Positions 6,782 through 13,650 of a stretch of 33,974 nt of DNA are shown here, one piece after another (the first letter of the stretch is position 1; the number at the start of each line of letters is the position of its first letter). Source of the DNA: Nocardioides psychrotolerans. GTDB taxonomy: Bacteria; Actinomycetota; Actinomycetes; Propionibacteriales; Nocardioidaceae. Below the pieces are notes generated by a model. That model made no database searches. It saw nothing but the letters and a program-made list of their open reading frames with translations, and was not told where the DNA came from. The position numbers and the translations under genes are program-made. The stretch is from the NCBI RefSeq assembly GCF_900113685.1, contig NZ_FOQG01000028.1:1-33974 (forward strand). The letters are read 5' to 3'.

Positions 6782-8557
6782 ATGACGTGGAAGCGGCCGG
6801 TCCCCCTCGTCGGAGACCGTACGACGGCAGCCGAGCGGGCTGCCGACGTCGCGGCCTGGGCGTTCTCCGAGGAGGCGCGCGGGTCGTTCTACGAGGTGCT
6901 CGCCGCTCGCCGCGACATCCGCCGCTTCCGACCCGACGCGGTCGACCCTGACGTGCTGGAGCGGGTGCTGTCGGCGGCACACGCAGCACCCTCCGTGGGC
7001 CACAGCCAGCCGTGGCGCTTCATCGTCGTGTCCCGTCCCGAGACCCGCGAGCGGGCCGCCCGGATGGCCGACGAGCACCGGCTGCGCCAGGCGCGTGAGC
7101 TCGACCCCGACTCCGCGCGACGACTCCTCGACCTGCAGCTCGAGGGCATCCGGGAGGCACCCCTGGGCGTCGTGGTGGCCTGCGACCGGCGCACCCCTGC
7201 CGCGGGCGTGCTGGGCCGCGCCACCTTCCCCGACTCCGATCTCTGGTCCTGCGCGACCGCGATCCAGAACCTCTGGCTGGCGGCCCGCGCCGAGGGGCTC
7301 GGCGTCGGCTGGGTGACCCTCTTCGACCCTGTCGAGCTCGAGGGCCTGCTGGGTCTGCCGGAGGGCGTGGTGACTCTCGGCTGGCTGTGCCTGGGCTGGC
7401 CCGACGAGCGCCCCCCCGCCCCGGGTCTCCAGCGTGCGGGCTGGTCGCACAAGCGGCCGCTCAGCGAGGTCGTGCTGGCCGAGCGCTGGAGCGAGGACGC
7501 TTCCGCTCCGCCCGAATCCCACCTGCGCGCGCCCGACCGGAGCGAGGTTGTGGGCGTCCGTGACGAGGCGGATGTGCTGCTCACCCCACCGGGGTCGCTC
7601 GGGGTGCTGGACCGCTACGTCGACCGGGTCGAGGCCGTCCTGCGACACCGCGTTCCTGGGGGCACGAGCAACCAGGACCGCGACCAGGGCCAGGACGGGG
7701 ACAGGAACGGGGACCGGGGCCCGAGCGGCGCGCTGCTCCTGGCCGTCGGACGCCACCCGGTCACCGCCTGGGGTGTCTCGGCCTTCGCCGACGACGTCAC
7801 CGACGAGGTGCTGGCGGCCAGCCTGGTGGGGGAGTCGGTCGGGGCCGCCACCGCGCGATCGACCGGCCTGGAGCTCCGGGTGTGTGACGCCGGCACGTCC
7901 ACCGGCGACCTGGTGCACACCGATGCCCTCACCCCGGCCCGGGTCGAGGAGCTGCTGGGCCACGGCCGTCGCCTCGGCGCCGAGATCGCCCGGCACCATG
8001 GGGTGCTCGCGCTGGGCGAGGTCGGCATCGGCAACACGACCGTCGCGGCCGCCCTCACCGCGGCCTTGCTGGACCTGTCGGCGACCGAGGTGGTCGGGCT
8101 GGGCGCCGGCGCCGACTCAGGGATCCTCGACCGCAAGACCTGGGTCGTCGACCAGGCCCTCGCCCGGGCACGGGACCAGCACGCCGGCACCCGCCGGATC
8201 GGCGCCACGGAGGCGCTGGCCTGTGTCGGCGGCCCCGAGACCTGCCTCCTCGCCGGTGCTGTGCTGGGCGCCGCGGCCCACGGCACCGTCACCGTGCTCG
8301 ACGGGCTCGCCACCAGCGTCGCCGGCCTGGTCGCGGTCGAGCTCGAGCCCGGCGCCGCGGCCTACCTCGTTGCCGGCCAGCGCAGCCGGGAGCGCGCGCA
8401 CGCGGCGGTGCTCGAGCACCTGGGGCTCGAGCCGCTCCTCGACCTGCGGATGCGGGCCGGCGAGGGGGTGGGCGCTGCCCTCGCGGCCGGGATGCTGCTC
8501 ACCGCGATCGACGTACGACGCCGCACGGGTCGCACGACCTCCACCGCCGACCGCTGA
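6782..8557 (+). CDS. BluB-CobT fusion: 5,6-dimethylbenzimidazole synthase / nicotinate-nucleotide-DMB phosphoribosyltransferase
   Basis: The protein has 591 residues and two enzymes in tandem. Residues about 30-236 are BluB, a flavin-destroying nitroreductase-fold enzyme that makes DMB from FMNH2. Signatures are RRDIRRFRPDAVD, SVGHSQPWRF, DLWSCATAIQNLWLAARAEGLGVGWVTLFDP and the WSHKRPL end. Residues about 264-580 are CobT: TPPGSLGVLDRYVDRVE (268-284), LGEVGIGNTTVAAALTA (411-427) and RMRAGEGVGAALA with the catalytic-type Glu561. The linker (about 290-316) is a low-complexity Asp/Arg/Gly/Gln run. CobT attaches phosphoribose to DMB to give alpha-ribazole phosphate, so the fusion could channel DMB. 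The usual AGDHGV motif of CobT reads AVGRHPV here. No other cobalamin genes are adjacent, but a B12-binding regulator lies at 25652. Confidence 0.9.
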   Translation: MTWKRPVPLVGDRTTAAERAADVAAWAFSEEARGSFYEVLAARRDIRRFRPDAVDPDVLERVLSAAHAAPSVGHSQPWRFIVVSRPETRERAARMADEHRLRQARELDPDSARRLLDLQLEGIREAPLGVVVACDRRTPAAGVLGRATFPDSDLWSCATAIQNLWLAARAEGLGVGWVTLFDPVELEGLLGLPEGVVTLGWLCLGWPDERPPAPGLQRAGWSHKRPLSEVVLAERWSEDASAPPESHLRAPDRSEVVGVRDEADVLLTPPGSLGVLDRYVDRVEAVLRHRVPGGTSNQDRDQGQDGDRNGDRGPSGALLLAVGRHPVTAWGVSAFADDVTDEVLAASLVGESVGAATARSTGLELRVCDAGTSTGDLVHTDALTPARVEELLGHGRRLGAEIARHHGVLALGEVGIGNTTVAAALTAALLDLSATEVVGLGAGADSGILDRKTWVVDQALARARDQHAGTRRIGATEALACVGGPETCLLAGAVLGAAAHGTVTVLDGLATSVAGLVAVELEPGAAAYLVAGQRSRERAHAAVLEHLGLEPLLDLRMRAGEGVGAALAAGMLLTAIDVRRRTGRTTSTADR

Positions 8558-8561
8558 GGCC

Positions 8562-8583
8562 GGCCCCATGGCGGCCCCATGGC
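8562..8583. repeat. Two tandem 11-bp units between convergent genes
   Basis: GGCCCCATGGC occurs at 8562-8572 and again at 8573-8583, just after the BluB-CobT stop and before the end of the convergent transferase gene. It is probably replication slippage. Confidence 0.7.
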
Positions 8584-8620
8584 GGCCCGGGAGTGGATGT
8601 CGCGGCGGGCTGGTCGTGGG

Positions 8621-9769
8621 TCAAGCCGTGATCGCGTCGCCCTTATCGTCGAGCGTCGTCGCGCCCAGGAGCACGTCGCGCCGCGCGACCAGCGCGGAGA
8701 CGGTGTCGAGGAATCGCACGGTGCTGTCACCGACCTGGAGGTCGTCGAAGTAGTGGTGCCGCATCGCCACCCGGGCGAGGTGGTGCTCGTCGTGGTCGAG
8801 CCGGGCCGCGACGAGGGCCGTGAGCGCGGCCTGGTCCTGCTCGTCGATGACGTCGGCGCAACGGCTCACGGGCACGTCGCGGCGCAGCCGGTCGGCGTCG
8901 TGGTGGCGGTCGGTGATGAAGATCGGCTTGTCCGTGCGCAGGTAGAGCCAGTCGAGACCCACGGACGACACGTCGGTGACCATGGCGTCGCAGTCGGGCA
9001 TGATCGCCAGGATGTCACCGACGGTGACGGCCACGTGGCCGCCGTCGGGATCGCGACGGGCTGCGTCGCCCACCAGGGCGAGGATGTCGAGGTGAGCCGT
9101 GCGCACGGCAGACGTGGTGCTGGTGACGACCTTGGGGTGGGGCTTGTAGACCAGTCGCACGTCGGGGGCGTCCAGGATGGCGCGCACGAGTTCGACGCCG
9201 CGGGTGTCCACGGAGGTGTAGTCGTTGTAGTCGGCATCGCCCTCCCAGGTGGGGGCGTAGATGACCGTACGACGGGTGCTCGGCACCAGCAGCGGCGTCG
9301 GGCGCAGGTCGAGCTGGGGTCGTCCGATGCGCACCAGGCGGCTGGTGTCGAACTCCATCAGGCCCAGGACATGGCGCTCGACAGCCGCCTTGCCCGCGAC
9401 GAAGACGCGGTCGTAGGCCTTGGCGTTGTTGCTCGCCATGGACTGCTTGTCGCTCTCGCCGTGGTTGATGTGCACGTGGAGCAACCGGGCGTCGATCAAC
9501 GACTGGAAGTTGAGGATCGAGTTGTTGCAGTAGAGGACCAGCTTGGCGTCGAGTCGTGCGTAGAGGTCCGTCAGGTCGGGGAACGACGGGGCCTCGAAGA
9601 CGGGCAGCGTCGTGCGGGTGCGAAGGACGACCGCGGACTCGGGGTCGCGGACGACGATGCCCACCGGGTGGGCAGCGTGGAGCACCTCGAGGACGGGGAG
9701 CCACTGGACCAGCTGGTAGGTCCGGGTGGGGTCGTCGGCGAAGTAGGCGATGACCGAGACTTCGTGCAC
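8621..9769 (-). CDS. TagF/TagB-like CDP-glycerol glycerophosphotransferase family protein
   Basis: The protein has 382 residues. The C-terminal two thirds carry the GT-B signatures of poly(glycerol-phosphate) transferases: LLHVHINHGESDKQSM (His and Glu of the acceptor/catalytic site), VIYAPTWEGD, RLVYKPHPK and MVTDVSSVGLDWLYLRTDKPIFI, which is the conserved CDP-glycerol binding strand-helix. Members transfer glycerol phosphate or a similar polyol phosphate from a CDP donor during wall teichoic acid or capsule synthesis. This protein is short and has no membrane segment, so it is probably peripheral at the inner face of the membrane. It is isolated from other teichoic-acid genes here, so the acceptor cannot be named. 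The GTG start at 9769 follows a -10 element by 6 nt. Confidence 0.82.
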   Translation of the reverse strand: MHEVSVIAYFADDPTRTYQLVQWLPVLEVLHAAHPVGIVVRDPESAVVLRTRTTLPVFEAPSFPDLTDLYARLDAKLVLYCNNSILNFQSLIDARLLHVHINHGESDKQSMASNNAKAYDRVFVAGKAAVERHVLGLMEFDTSRLVRIGRPQLDLRPTPLLVPSTRRTVIYAPTWEGDADYNDYTSVDTRGVELVRAILDAPDVRLVYKPHPKVVTSTTSAVRTAHLDILALVGDAARRDPDGGHVAVTVGDILAIMPDCDAMVTDVSSVGLDWLYLRTDKPIFITDRHHDADRLRRDVPVSRCADVIDEQDQAALTALVAARLDHDEHHLARVAMRHHYFDDLQVGDSTVRFLDTVSALVARRDVLLGATTLDDKGDAITA

Positions 9770-9775
9770 TTGAGA

Positions 9776-9781
9776 ATTCTA
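9776..9781 (-). promoter_or_regulatory. Leaderless-type -10 element of the TagF-like gene
   Basis: On the minus strand TAGAAT is followed after exactly 6 nt by the GTG start at 9769. No Shine-Dalgarno is present. A 10-bp palindrome, AGGACGTCCT (9796-9805), lies at about the -35 region and may be an operator. Confidence 0.5.
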
Positions 9782-9858
9782 CGCCGCGACGCGTCAGGAC
9801 GTCCTCGCCCGGGTGGGTGGGACGCGGTCGGGACCACCGACCGCTTCGATCGCCGCCC

Positions 9859-9864
9859 TAGCAT
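9859..9864 (+). promoter_or_regulatory. Leaderless-type -10 element of the pseudouridine synthase gene
   Basis: TAGCAT is followed after 6 nt by ATG 9871. The gene is divergent from the TagF-like gene, and the two -10 elements are about 80 bp apart. Confidence 0.45.
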
Positions 9865-9870
9865 CGGGAC

Positions 9871-10827
9871 ATGCCCCCACGCTCCCCGCTACCGCCGCGC
9901 CACGGGCTCAGCGCTGCCTGGGTGCGGACGCCGGACCGCGAGCAGCCCGGCGGGACTCCCGCGCCGTGGTCGACGATGGGCGAGTGGCTGGGCGCGAAGC
10001 TGGGTGGGCGCACGGAGGTCGTCGCCGAGATGCTGTCCGAGGCCCGCTTCGTCTACGACGACCTGCGGTCCGTGGCGGGTGAGGACCCCTACCTGCCCCA
10101 CACGTTCGTGTGGTTCCACCGGGACCTGCGCGACGAGGTGGTGGTGCCGGGCGAGATCCGGGTCGTGCACCGCGACGAGCGGATCCTGGTCATCGACAAG
10201 CCGGCCTTCCTCTCCACCATCCCGCGGGGCCGGCACGTGCAGCAGAGCGTCGTGGTCCGGCTGCGCGACGAGCTGGGCCTGCCCGAGCTGTCGCCCCTGC
10301 ACCGGCTCGACCGCATCACCTCGGGCCTGCTGCTCCTCGCGACCGAGAAGCGCTGGCGCGGCGCCTACCAGGTGATGTTCGAGCACGGCACCGTCCGCAA
10401 GACCTACCGGGCGCTGGCGCCGTGGCGCGCCGACCTGGAGCTGCCCCAGACGGTCCGCGACCACCTCCGCAAGGTGCGGGGCACGTGGCAGGGCGAGGTC
10501 GTGCCCGGTGCTCCCGTCAACGCCGAGACCCTGGTCGAGCTCGAGGAGCGGGTGCCCGACGACGCTGAGGTCGACGAGGACGGGGACCTGGCCGTCTACC
10601 GGCTCACGCCGCGCACCGGGCGCACCCACCAGCTGCGCCTGCACCTGCACGGCCTCGGGATCCCGATCATGGGAGATCCGCTCTACCCGGTCGTGCGCGA
10701 GACGTCGCTCGACGACTTCAGCCGCCCCTTGCAGCTGCTGGCCGCCGAGCTGGCCTTCACCGACCCCGTCGACGGGAGCGCGCGGTCCTTCGCCAGCAGC
10801 CGGAGCCTGCCGATCCCGCCACCCTGA
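9871..10827 (+). CDS. RluA-family pseudouridine synthase
   Basis: The protein has 318 residues. After a basic N-terminal extension (1-95) comes the catalytic domain: VVHRDERILVIDKPAFLSTIPRG (98-120), the invariant LHRLDRITSGLLLLA with nucleophile Asp147 (143-157), the KTYRAL strand, and RLTPRTGRTHQLRLHLHGLGIPIMGDPLYP, the conserved RluA C-terminal motif. The enzyme isomerises uridine to pseudouridine in rRNA or tRNA. Without an S4 domain or a closer relative, the target base cannot be named. Actinobacteria carry a second RluA-like enzyme beside the RluD-type one, and this long-N-terminus form fits that class. ATG 9871 is preceded by a leaderless-type promoter. Confidence 0.87.
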   Translation: MPPRSPLPPRHGLSAAWVRTPDREQPGGTPAPWSTMGEWLGAKLGGRTEVVAEMLSEARFVYDDLRSVAGEDPYLPHTFVWFHRDLRDEVVVPGEIRVVHRDERILVIDKPAFLSTIPRGRHVQQSVVVRLRDELGLPELSPLHRLDRITSGLLLLATEKRWRGAYQVMFEHGTVRKTYRALAPWRADLELPQTVRDHLRKVRGTWQGEVVPGAPVNAETLVELEERVPDDAEVDEDGDLAVYRLTPRTGRTHQLRLHLHGLGIPIMGDPLYPVVRETSLDDFSRPLQLLAAELAFTDPVDGSARSFASSRSLPIPPP

Positions 10828-10885
10828 TCCTCCTCCCTGATCCGACTCCTGGCCCCGCCTTCCTGGGCGACGAGGGTCGGGCGCC

Positions 10886-11105
10886 ATGACCTGGACCCAT
10901 CGGCTTGCCCTCGACGGGTTGCGGAGCATCGCGGTCTACCTGGTCCTGCTCTTCCAGCGGGTCTCACCTGGTTCGAGGGCGGCTTCATCGGGGTCGGACC
11001 TCTTCTTCGTCCTGTCCGGGTTCCTGGTCGCCTCGATCCTGCTGACCGGCGGTGGGGGACCAGATCTGGGAGCGGCTCGTCGCGACCGGACTGATGACCG
11101 GGTGA
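10886..11105 (+). pseudogene. Acyltransferase-3 (OafA/YrhL-like) N-terminal remnant joined to an unrelated tail
   Basis: It starts at ATG 10886 with MTWTHRLALDGLRSIAVYLVLLF, the first transmembrane segment of membrane acyltransferase-3 enzymes. The next piece, WFEGGFIGV, and then DLFFVLSGFLVASILLTG (the second conserved helix) are readable only by changing frame twice, with an extra G at about 11000. After that the sequence leaves the family. A third frame reads VGDQIWERLVATGLMTG and stops at TGA 11103-11105, which resembles the C-terminus of VapB/Phd-type antitoxins (W-E-R-L-V-A-x-G). The locus is a decayed gene, perhaps fused by deletion to a lost toxin-antitoxin gene. The antitoxin reading is weak. 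Confidence 0.65.
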
Positions 11106-11110
11106 GCGGC

Positions 11111-12133
11111 TCAGCCCAGGAGCGCCGCGACCTCCGGCGAGGCGTAGAACGGTGCGAGCTGCTCGCGCAGCAGCCGCTCGAGGTCGCCGGACTCCTCGAG
11201 CGCGGTGAGCACGCCGGGGGCGATCCGGACCAGGTCGGCGACCAGGTCGGCCCGGTCGAGGTCGAGCTCGGCGAGGAGTTCGGTGGGCGTGTAGCCGCCG
11301 AAGCGCTCGAAGAACGCCTCGACCACCGCGTCGGACAGCCGGGCGACCCGCTCGTGCACCAGGGTGCTGATCGCCAGGTCGTGCACGGCGTCGACGACGC
11401 CGGAGACCTCCTCGGTGCTCACGTGCTCGCCGAGACCGCCGATCGGCTCCTGGGCGACCAGGTCCCACACCTGCAGCATGGCCTCGCGGGTGGTCGGGTC
11501 CTGGAGGGTCTCGACGATGATCCGGTTGAGGCGTCGTACGGCGAAGGTCCCGCCCTTGCCGACCGTGTCACCGATGAGCCCCTCGAGCTGCTTGTCGGCC
11601 GCACCGACCATCTTGCTGGCGGCGCTGGTGCCGAAGGACATCAGCGAGCCGAGGCCCGGGACCTTGTCGGCGACGGCCTTGTTGGCCTGGAGCACCTCGG
11701 CGACGACGCGGCCCATGAAGCGCGAGGCCATCGTGCCCACGAGCGGGCTGGCGGTGAGGTGCTCGAGGGCCCGCTCGAGCACCGGGCTCAGCGCAAGCAG
11801 CTCGTCGAGGAGGACCTCGACCTGGTCGCGGTCGACCACGTCTCCGAGCGGGTAGGCCTCCTCGGGGCCGTCGTGGACGACCTGGACGGCGAGCTCGACG
11901 ATGGCGCTCACCGCGGCGCTGCTCGGCACGGTCGCGAGCGAGCGGGTGACGATGTCCTTGACCGCCTCGCGGTCCACGAGGCCGTCGATCTGCTGGGTGC
12001 CGGAGGCATCCAGCAGGCTCTCGGCGAGGCCCGTGACCGTCGCGTCGAGCTGCTCGCCGTGGAGCCGGTCGAGGTGGAAGCGCACCTGCGCGTCGAGCAG
12101 CTGTTGGGCGAGGGTCTCGGCAGGGGTGGGCAC
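11111..12133 (-). CDS. Conserved hypothetical helical protein of actinobacteria
   Basis: The protein has 340 residues and no domain that I recognise. The sequence is almost entirely amphipathic helix with repeated leucine-rich segments (AETLAQQLLDAQ, EVLLDELLALSPVLERALEHL, LVADLVRIAPGVLTALEESGDLERLLREQL). A central Gly/Ser-rich stretch (KVPGLGSLMSFGTSAASKMVGAADKQLEGLIGDTVGKGG, about 167-205) could contact a membrane or a lipid. There is no signal peptide, predicted transmembrane segment or Cys. It lies 20 bp downstream of the SDR gene but has its own -10 element, so it is probably transcribed separately as well. The GTG start at 12133 is supported by the promoter spacing. Confidence 0.75.
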   Translation of the reverse strand: MPTPAETLAQQLLDAQVRFHLDRLHGEQLDATVTGLAESLLDASGTQQIDGLVDREAVKDIVTRSLATVPSSAAVSAIVELAVQVVHDGPEEAYPLGDVVDRDQVEVLLDELLALSPVLERALEHLTASPLVGTMASRFMGRVVAEVLQANKAVADKVPGLGSLMSFGTSAASKMVGAADKQLEGLIGDTVGKGGTFAVRRLNRIIVETLQDPTTREAMLQVWDLVAQEPIGGLGEHVSTEEVSGVVDAVHDLAISTLVHERVARLSDAVVEAFFERFGGYTPTELLAELDLDRADLVADLVRIAPGVLTALEESGDLERLLREQLAPFYASPEVAALLG

Positions 12134-12139
12134 GAGGAG

Positions 12140-12145
12140 AACCTA
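12140..12145 (-). promoter_or_regulatory. Leaderless-type -10 element of the 340-residue hypothetical gene
   Basis: On the minus strand TAGGTT is followed after 6 nt (CTCCTC) by the GTG start at 12133. The motif sits between the SDR stop and this gene. Confidence 0.45.
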
Positions 12146-12153
12146 CGGGACCC

Positions 12154-12873
12154 TCAGCAGGCCGTCCCGCGGTCCACCGAGAGGACGGCGCCGGTCACCG
12201 AGGCGGCGGCGTCGGAAGCGAGGTAGGCGACGGCGTCCGCGATGTGGCGCGCCGGCATGAAGCCGTAGCGCGCCCCCGCAGTCTCGCTGAGCAGGCCCCA
12301 GTCGAGCACGGTGTCGGTGTGCTCTGCCGCCGCGGCCATGGGCAGGTCGGTCTCCACGCCGCCGGGGCACACGGTGTTGACCCGGATGCCATCTGCGGCC
12401 AGCTCGAGGGCGAGCGACTTCATCAGCATGATGACGCCACCCTTGGAAGCGCAGTAGGCGGCTTGGTAAGGCTGGGCGCGCAGCCCCGCGATCGAGGCGA
12501 TGGTGACGATGGCGCCGCGGCTCTCGCGCAGGTGGGGGTACGCCGCGTGGCTCATCAGCATGGGTCCCGTCAGGTTGACGCCCAGGTGACGCTGCCAGGT
12601 CGCGACGTCGAGGTCCTCGAACCGTCGGAACTGGTCGATGCCGGCCACGTTGACCAGCACGTCCAGGCCGCCCAGCTGCTTGGCGGCGGCGTCGACGGCC
12701 GTGGCGACCGAGCCGGCGTCGCTGACGTCGCACGGGTGGACGCCCTCGGCCTCGCGCAGGTCGACGCCGACCACGCGGCCGCCCTCCTCGGTGAGCAGGT
12801 CCACGGTCGCGCGACCGATCCCGCCTGCCGCGCCGGTGACCAGCACCCGCTTGCCCTCGAACCGTGCTCCCAT
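12154..12873 (-). CDS. SDR-family NAD(P)-dependent oxidoreductase
   Basis: Starting at ATG 12873 (GGAG 6-9 nt upstream) the protein has 239 residues, the normal size of classical short-chain dehydrogenases. The longer open frame from 13020 adds a low-complexity N-terminus and overlaps the divergent gene, so I reject it. Motifs: KRVLVTGAAGGIGRAT (Rossmann TGxxxGIG), VVGVDLREAE with Asp after strand 2 (favours NAD), VNVAGID (NNAG variant), the catalytic Ser in IVTIASIAG, YCASKGG (Tyr-x-x-x-Lys), VNTVCPGGVETDL, and the C-terminal VTGAVLSVDRGTAC. The substrate is unknown. Its neighbour downstream is the helical hypothetical protein. Confidence 0.87.
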   Translation of the reverse strand: MGARFEGKRVLVTGAAGGIGRATVDLLTEEGGRVVGVDLREAEGVHPCDVSDAGSVATAVDAAAKQLGGLDVLVNVAGIDQFRRFEDLDVATWQRHLGVNLTGPMLMSHAAYPHLRESRGAIVTIASIAGLRAQPYQAAYCASKGGVIMLMKSLALELAADGIRVNTVCPGGVETDLPMAAAAEHTDTVLDWGLLSETAGARYGFMPARHIADAVAYLASDAAASVTGAVLSVDRGTAC

Positions 12874-12955
12874 GTCCTGCTCCGTCCGCTTGTCCTCGAC
12901 GGTCCTCGTCGGGACCGCGAGGCATCCTCGCAGGACGGTGCGGCAGGCTGGTGGC

Positions 12956-13603
12956 ATGTCCGGCCACGACGCACCGCTCAGCGAGCGTCTCGCCTCGTGG
13001 CTCGAGGACCTCGACCTCACCGGTCAGCTGACCGCGGCCGGGTTGCCCACCTTCGTGCGCGACGCCCCCGACGGGCTCGCGGTGTGGACCGACCCGCTGA
13101 CCGGGTCGCCGCTGGCAGCCGACCAGCTCGAGCAGCTGGACCGGCTGCTGCGCGAGGAGGGGACCGAGCCCGAGCACGCCGTGCCGGTCGCCCTGGTGCT
13201 GATGGCGCGTCAGGCACGGCTGCGCGAGGAGCTGCTGGCGAGCCCGTGGTTGGGCTACGAGGCGCTCGCGCAGGTGCGGGGGGCGTCGGTCAACGCGACC
13301 CGCTTCGCGGTGCACAAGGCGGCGGGGGAGCACCGGTTGCTGGTGGTCGCGACCGAGCTGCGCACGGTCGTGCCGGCCTTCCAGCTGGACGCGACCGGCC
13401 AGTCGAGACCCGATCTTGCCGGCGTGCTCGCGCCGCTCCTGGCCGCCGGCATGGACCCGTGGCGGGCATGGGCGTGGCTGACGCAGCCCGCTGCGCTCCT
13501 CGGCGGCCTCGTGCCGGAGCAGGCCGTGCTCGACGCCGAGGACGCCGCGCTGGTGCGGCACGCCGCGGTGCGGCTGGCCGAGCGGGTCACTGCCCGCCCC
13601 TGA
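12956..13603 (+). CDS. MbcA/ParS/Xre-like (DUF2384-type) antitoxin-fold protein without an adjacent toxin
   Basis: Starting at ATG 12956 the protein has 215 residues. The frame is open further upstream only as a shadow of the SDR gene. The C-terminal half has the features of the MbcA/ParS/Xre toxin-binding domain: VVPAFQLDATGQSRPDLAGVLAPLLAAGMDPWRAWAWLTQPAALLGGLVPEQAVL. The preceding EALAQVRGASVNATRFAVHKAAGEHRLLVVA looks like the DNA-binding or recognition part of the same proteins. Partners of this family are normally RES-domain NAD+-consuming toxins, but no RES gene lies next to it on either side. It may be a solitary regulator or a domesticated antitoxin. Divergent from the SDR gene, with 82 bp between the starts. 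Confidence 0.65.
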   Translation: MSGHDAPLSERLASWLEDLDLTGQLTAAGLPTFVRDAPDGLAVWTDPLTGSPLAADQLEQLDRLLREEGTEPEHAVPVALVLMARQARLREELLASPWLGYEALAQVRGASVNATRFAVHKAAGEHRLLVVATELRTVVPAFQLDATGQSRPDLAGVLAPLLAAGMDPWRAWAWLTQPAALLGGLVPEQAVLDAEDAALVRHAAVRLAERVTARP

Positions 13604-13622
13604 GTCGCCCAGTCCTTCGATC

Positions 13623-13638
13623 GCCCAGTCGCCTGGGC
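13623..13638. terminator. Candidate bidirectional terminator hairpin
   Basis: GCCCAG-TCGC-CTGGGC forms a 6-bp stem with a 4-nt loop between the convergent genes ending at 13603 (+) and 13651 (-). There is no U-tract, as is common in high-GC actinobacteria. Confidence 0.4.
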
Positions 13639-13650
13639 CGCGCCGGCCCG

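Noticed and set aside
7665..7720. Short repeats in the BluB-CobT linker as a possible CRISPR-like or minisatellite array
   Set aside because: It is an in-frame low-complexity linker (Asp/Gln/Arg/Gly/Asn), with no constant repeat and no spacers.
8579..10375. A 598-codon open frame on the plus strand opposite the TagF-like gene
   Set aside because: Val/Glu/Gly/His-rich antisense translation without a domain. The minus-strand gene has clear family motifs and a promoter.
12874..13020. Longer N-terminus of the SDR protein
   Set aside because: The extra 49 codons encode low-complexity sequence, overlap the divergent gene's start, and precede a good ribosome binding site at the internal ATG.
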